Origin: an uncultured Granulosicoccaceae bacterium
Lineage (GTDB): Bacteria; Pseudomonadota; Gammaproteobacteria; Granulosicoccales; Granulosicoccaceae
Length of the DNA: 64,000 bases
Direction of reading: 5' to 3'
Assembly (NCBI GenBank): GCA_938005265.1
Contig: CALLOA010000149.1
Location: 1-64,000 of the forward strand
In this document: one piece after another, positions 61,530 through 64,000 of the stretch
How the letters are laid out: the number at the start of each line of letters is the position of its first letter
How positions within the stretch are numbered: the first letter of the stretch is position 1
Position numbers and translations under genes: made by a program
Notes under the pieces: model-generated
Seen by the model: only the letters and a program-made list of their open reading frames with translations
What the model was told of the DNA's origin: nothing
Database searches by the model: none

Positions 61530-64000
61530 ATGAATAATAGCTCCTCCAGTACTGAAGCGCTGCCAGAAGCAGGTGACAAAGCCGGCTTATCTTCAGACCA
61601 GGTCTTGCGCCAGCTGGTTCGGCAGCACCTGTACGCTGACGAAGCCAGCCTGATCGAGCTTCTCGTCACTGAAGCCGATTTGGACACAAGCCTGCGCGCT
61701 CGGATAAGCCAGCATGCTGAATCGCTGGTCAACGATGTCAGAGGCAGCTCTGATCCTGCCCTGCTAGAAAGCTTTCTGGCCGAATACGGACTCAGTACTG
61801 ACGAAGGTGTTGCGTTGATGTGCCTGGCAGAAGCATTACTGCGGGTACCTGACAGTGAAACTGTTGATGCCTTGATACATGACAAGATAACCCCGGCTGA
61901 TTGGGGGCGTCATCTGGGCCAATCAAGCTCTTCACTGGTAAACGCGTCAACCTGGGCGTTGATGTTGACCGGTTCCATAATCGCGGATGAGCCAGAAGGC
62001 ATTGTTGGAACTCTAAGGGGCGCTGTGCGGCGACTCGGTGAACCGGTTGTGCGTACCGCTGTAAATCAGGCTATTCGAGAAATGGGCAACCAGTTTGTGC
62101 TGGGCGAAGATATTGAACAGGCAATAGGAAATTCCGAGCCGGAAATAAAAAAGGGATTTACCTATTCGTATGACATGCTCGGCGAAGCTGCCCTGACCGA
62201 TGCTGATGCTCGGCAGTATCACCTTGCCTATTCACGTGCTGTAGCAGCATTGGGTTTACACTGCACATTCGATACTGTGGCAGAGAACCCGGGAATTTCC
62301 GTCAAACTGTCAGCTCTCTACCCACGCTATGAGTTTCTGCAAAAAGAACGTGTCATGGTTGAGCTGGTCGCGCGAACACGTTCGCTAGCCATGTTGGCCA
62401 AGTCAGCCAATATGGGATTTAACATCGATGCAGAGGAAGCCGATCGACTGGATCTATCACTGGATGTTATAGAAGCTGTGCTCTCCTCCCCCGGCCTGGC
62501 GGGCTGGGATGGCTTCGGCATAGTCGTACAGGCGTATTCAAAGCGCGCTAGCTTTGTTATTGACTGGTTGTACGATCTAGCCGTCAGGCTCGACCGAAAA
62601 ATAATGGTTCGCCTGGTCAAAGGCGCTTATTGGGATACTGAAATCAAACGCTCTCAAGTAGGAGGTTTTGATGATTACCCGGTATTCACCAGAAAAAGTC
62701 ACACTGACATTTCGTATTTATGCTGCGCACATAAACTGCTGGGCATGGTGGATCGCATCTATCCACAGTTCGCCACTCACAATGCGCACACCGTTGCTGC
62801 TGTTCACGAAATAGCGCAAGGAGTTGTGCAAGGCAATCATGCCGTCTATGAGTTTCAGCGTCTGCATGGCATGGGCGATACCTTGCACAGAATCTTTCAT
62901 GAACAACAGCAGACTCGCTGCCGTATCTATGCACCTGTAGGTGCGCATGAGGATCTGCTTGCGTACCTGGTGCGCCGGCTACTTGAAAATGGCGCCAACA
63001 GCTCCTTTGTAAATCAGATAGTCGACAAGAGCATCGAAGCTGCAGAAATAGCTGCAGACCCTTTCGACACTTTGCAAACAGCGGTTCAGGCAGCCGCGAT
63101 TGCCAAGCCGCACGAATTATATGCACCCAATCGACTGAACTCAAAAGGGTTTGATATTACCGATCCGAACTCGATTATCGCATTGCAAACTGCTCGACAG
63201 GCCTTCGCCAATCAACAATGGCTGGCAGCGCCAATGCAACCCGGTTACCGGGCCAATACCAGCCAGATTAGCGCCACGGACGACGATGCCATTATCAACC
63301 CGGCTACCGGCGACGTTGTCGGCTACAGCATTGATGCAACGGTTGACCTTGTGGATACTGCTTTTCAGTATGCCGGGGACGCTAATGACGAATGGCGCAC
63401 AAGCAACACCGAACAACGTGCAGCCTGCCTTTTAAAAGCTGCTGACCTGTTCGAAGAAAATTTCACCGAGCTGGTCGAATTGACCTGCCGTGAAGCAGGT
63501 AAAAATTTGCTCGATAGCGTGGCCGAAATCAGAGAGGCCGTAGACTTTCTGCGCTACTATGCCGATGAAGCACAAGCCTTGTTTGCGGAACCGGACAGGT
63601 GGCAGGCAAAAGGCACTTTTGTCTGTATATCTCCGTGGAATTTTCCTCTCGCCATATTCAGCGGCCAGATCGCTGCAGCTGTCGTGACAGGAAACTGTGT
63701 CATCGCAAAGCCGGCAGAACCAACTCCGCTTATCGCCGCACGTGCGGTTGCCCTGATGCATGAAGCCGGTATACCCGAGGGAGTTTTACAACTATTAACG
63801 GGGAGCGGCTCTGTTATCGGCAATGCTTTGGTATCGCACCCATCCCTTGGCGGTGTGTGCTTTACAGGTTCCACGGCTACAGCCACTCGCATACACCAGG
63901 CTATTGCCGAACACTGTGATCCCGACATTCCACTTATTGCGGAGACTGGTGGCATCAATGCAATGATTGTTGATTCCAGTGCCCTACCCGAGCAAGCAGT
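61530..64000 (+). CDS. putA: Bifunctional proline dehydrogenase / L-glutamate gamma-semialdehyde dehydrogenase, truncated by window edge
   Basis: ATG at 61530 (MNNSSSSTEALPEAGDKAGLSSDQVLRQLV...); ENPGISVKLSALYPRYEF, then aldehyde dehydrogenase motifs. Absent from ORF track because no stop lies in the window. Confidence 0.92.
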   Translation, partial: MNNSSSSTEALPEAGDKAGLSSDQVLRQLVRQHLYADEASLIELLVTEADLDTSLRARISQHAESLVNDVRGSSDPALLESFLAEYGLSTDEGVALMCLAEALLRVPDSETVDALIHDKITPADWGRHLGQSSSSLVNASTWALMLTGSIIADEPEGIVGTLRGAVRRLGEPVVRTAVNQAIREMGNQFVLGEDIEQAIGNSEPEIKKGFTYSYDMLGEAALTDADARQYHLAYSRAVAALGLHCTFDTVAENPGISVKLSALYPRYEFLQKERVMVELVARTRSLAMLAKSANMGFNIDAEEADRLDLSLDVIEAVLSSPGLAGWDGFGIVVQAYSKRASFVIDWLYDLAVRLDRKIMVRLVKGAYWDTEIKRSQVGGFDDYPVFTRKSHTDISYLCCAHKLLGMVDRIYPQFATHNAHTVAAVHEIAQGVVQGNHAVYEFQRLHGMGDTLHRIFHEQQQTRCRIYAPVGAHEDLLAYLVRRLLENGANSSFVNQIVDKSIEAAEIAADPFDTLQTAVQAAAIAKPHELYAPNRLNSKGFDITDPNSIIALQTARQAFANQQWLAAPMQPGYRANTSQISATDDDAIINPATGDVVGYSIDATVDLVDTAFQYAGDANDEWRTSNTEQRAACLLKAADLFEENFTELVELTCREAGKNLLDSVAEIREAVDFLRYYADEAQALFAEPDRWQAKGTFVCISPWNFPLAIFSGQIAAAVVTGNCVIAKPAEPTPLIAARAVALMHEAGIPEGVLQLLTGSGSVIGNALVSHPSLGGVCFTGSTATATRIHQAIAEHCDPDIPLIAETGGINAMIVDSSALPEQA

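Overview
The window reads as a gammaproteobacterial-type chromosomal segment with about 50 credible genes. I saw no rRNA or tRNA genes, CRISPR array, prophage or transposase. Most content is metabolic and envelope-related: a trimethylamine-dehydrogenase-like flavoprotein, choline-sulfatase, amidase, a DUF1989-GcvT fusion, succinate-semialdehyde dehydrogenase, PutA, a PotABCD-type ABC transporter, a TctCBA transporter, a GMC dehydrogenase with a Tat-exported small subunit, PyrC, Gnd, a RimK/zinc-protease pair, YghU and two two-component systems. Two genes cut by the window edges are absent from the ORF track: a lipoprotein at 1..923 (-) and PutA at 61530..64000 (+). The most notable observations are: (1) at least ten non-coding spacers, plus one inter-domain coding linker, carry short tandem duplications with a period of about 14-15 bp and locus-specific sequence, several headed by an (A/G)GAAT core; (2) a peptide-deformylase-like domain fused to a fold-type II PLP ammonia-lyase-like domain; (3) a three-gene cassette of a solute-binding/vWA lipoprotein, a mini-vWA protein and a coiled-coil membrane protein; (4) a secreted protein with four copies of a WYQVQ...C...C...NHSTGER repeat; (5) a cytochrome b561-YceI fusion next to a stand-alone YceI; (6) a histidine kinase/response regulator pair beside an EF-hand, His-rich protein. 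All calls come from reading the sequence and ORF translations; no searches were run.
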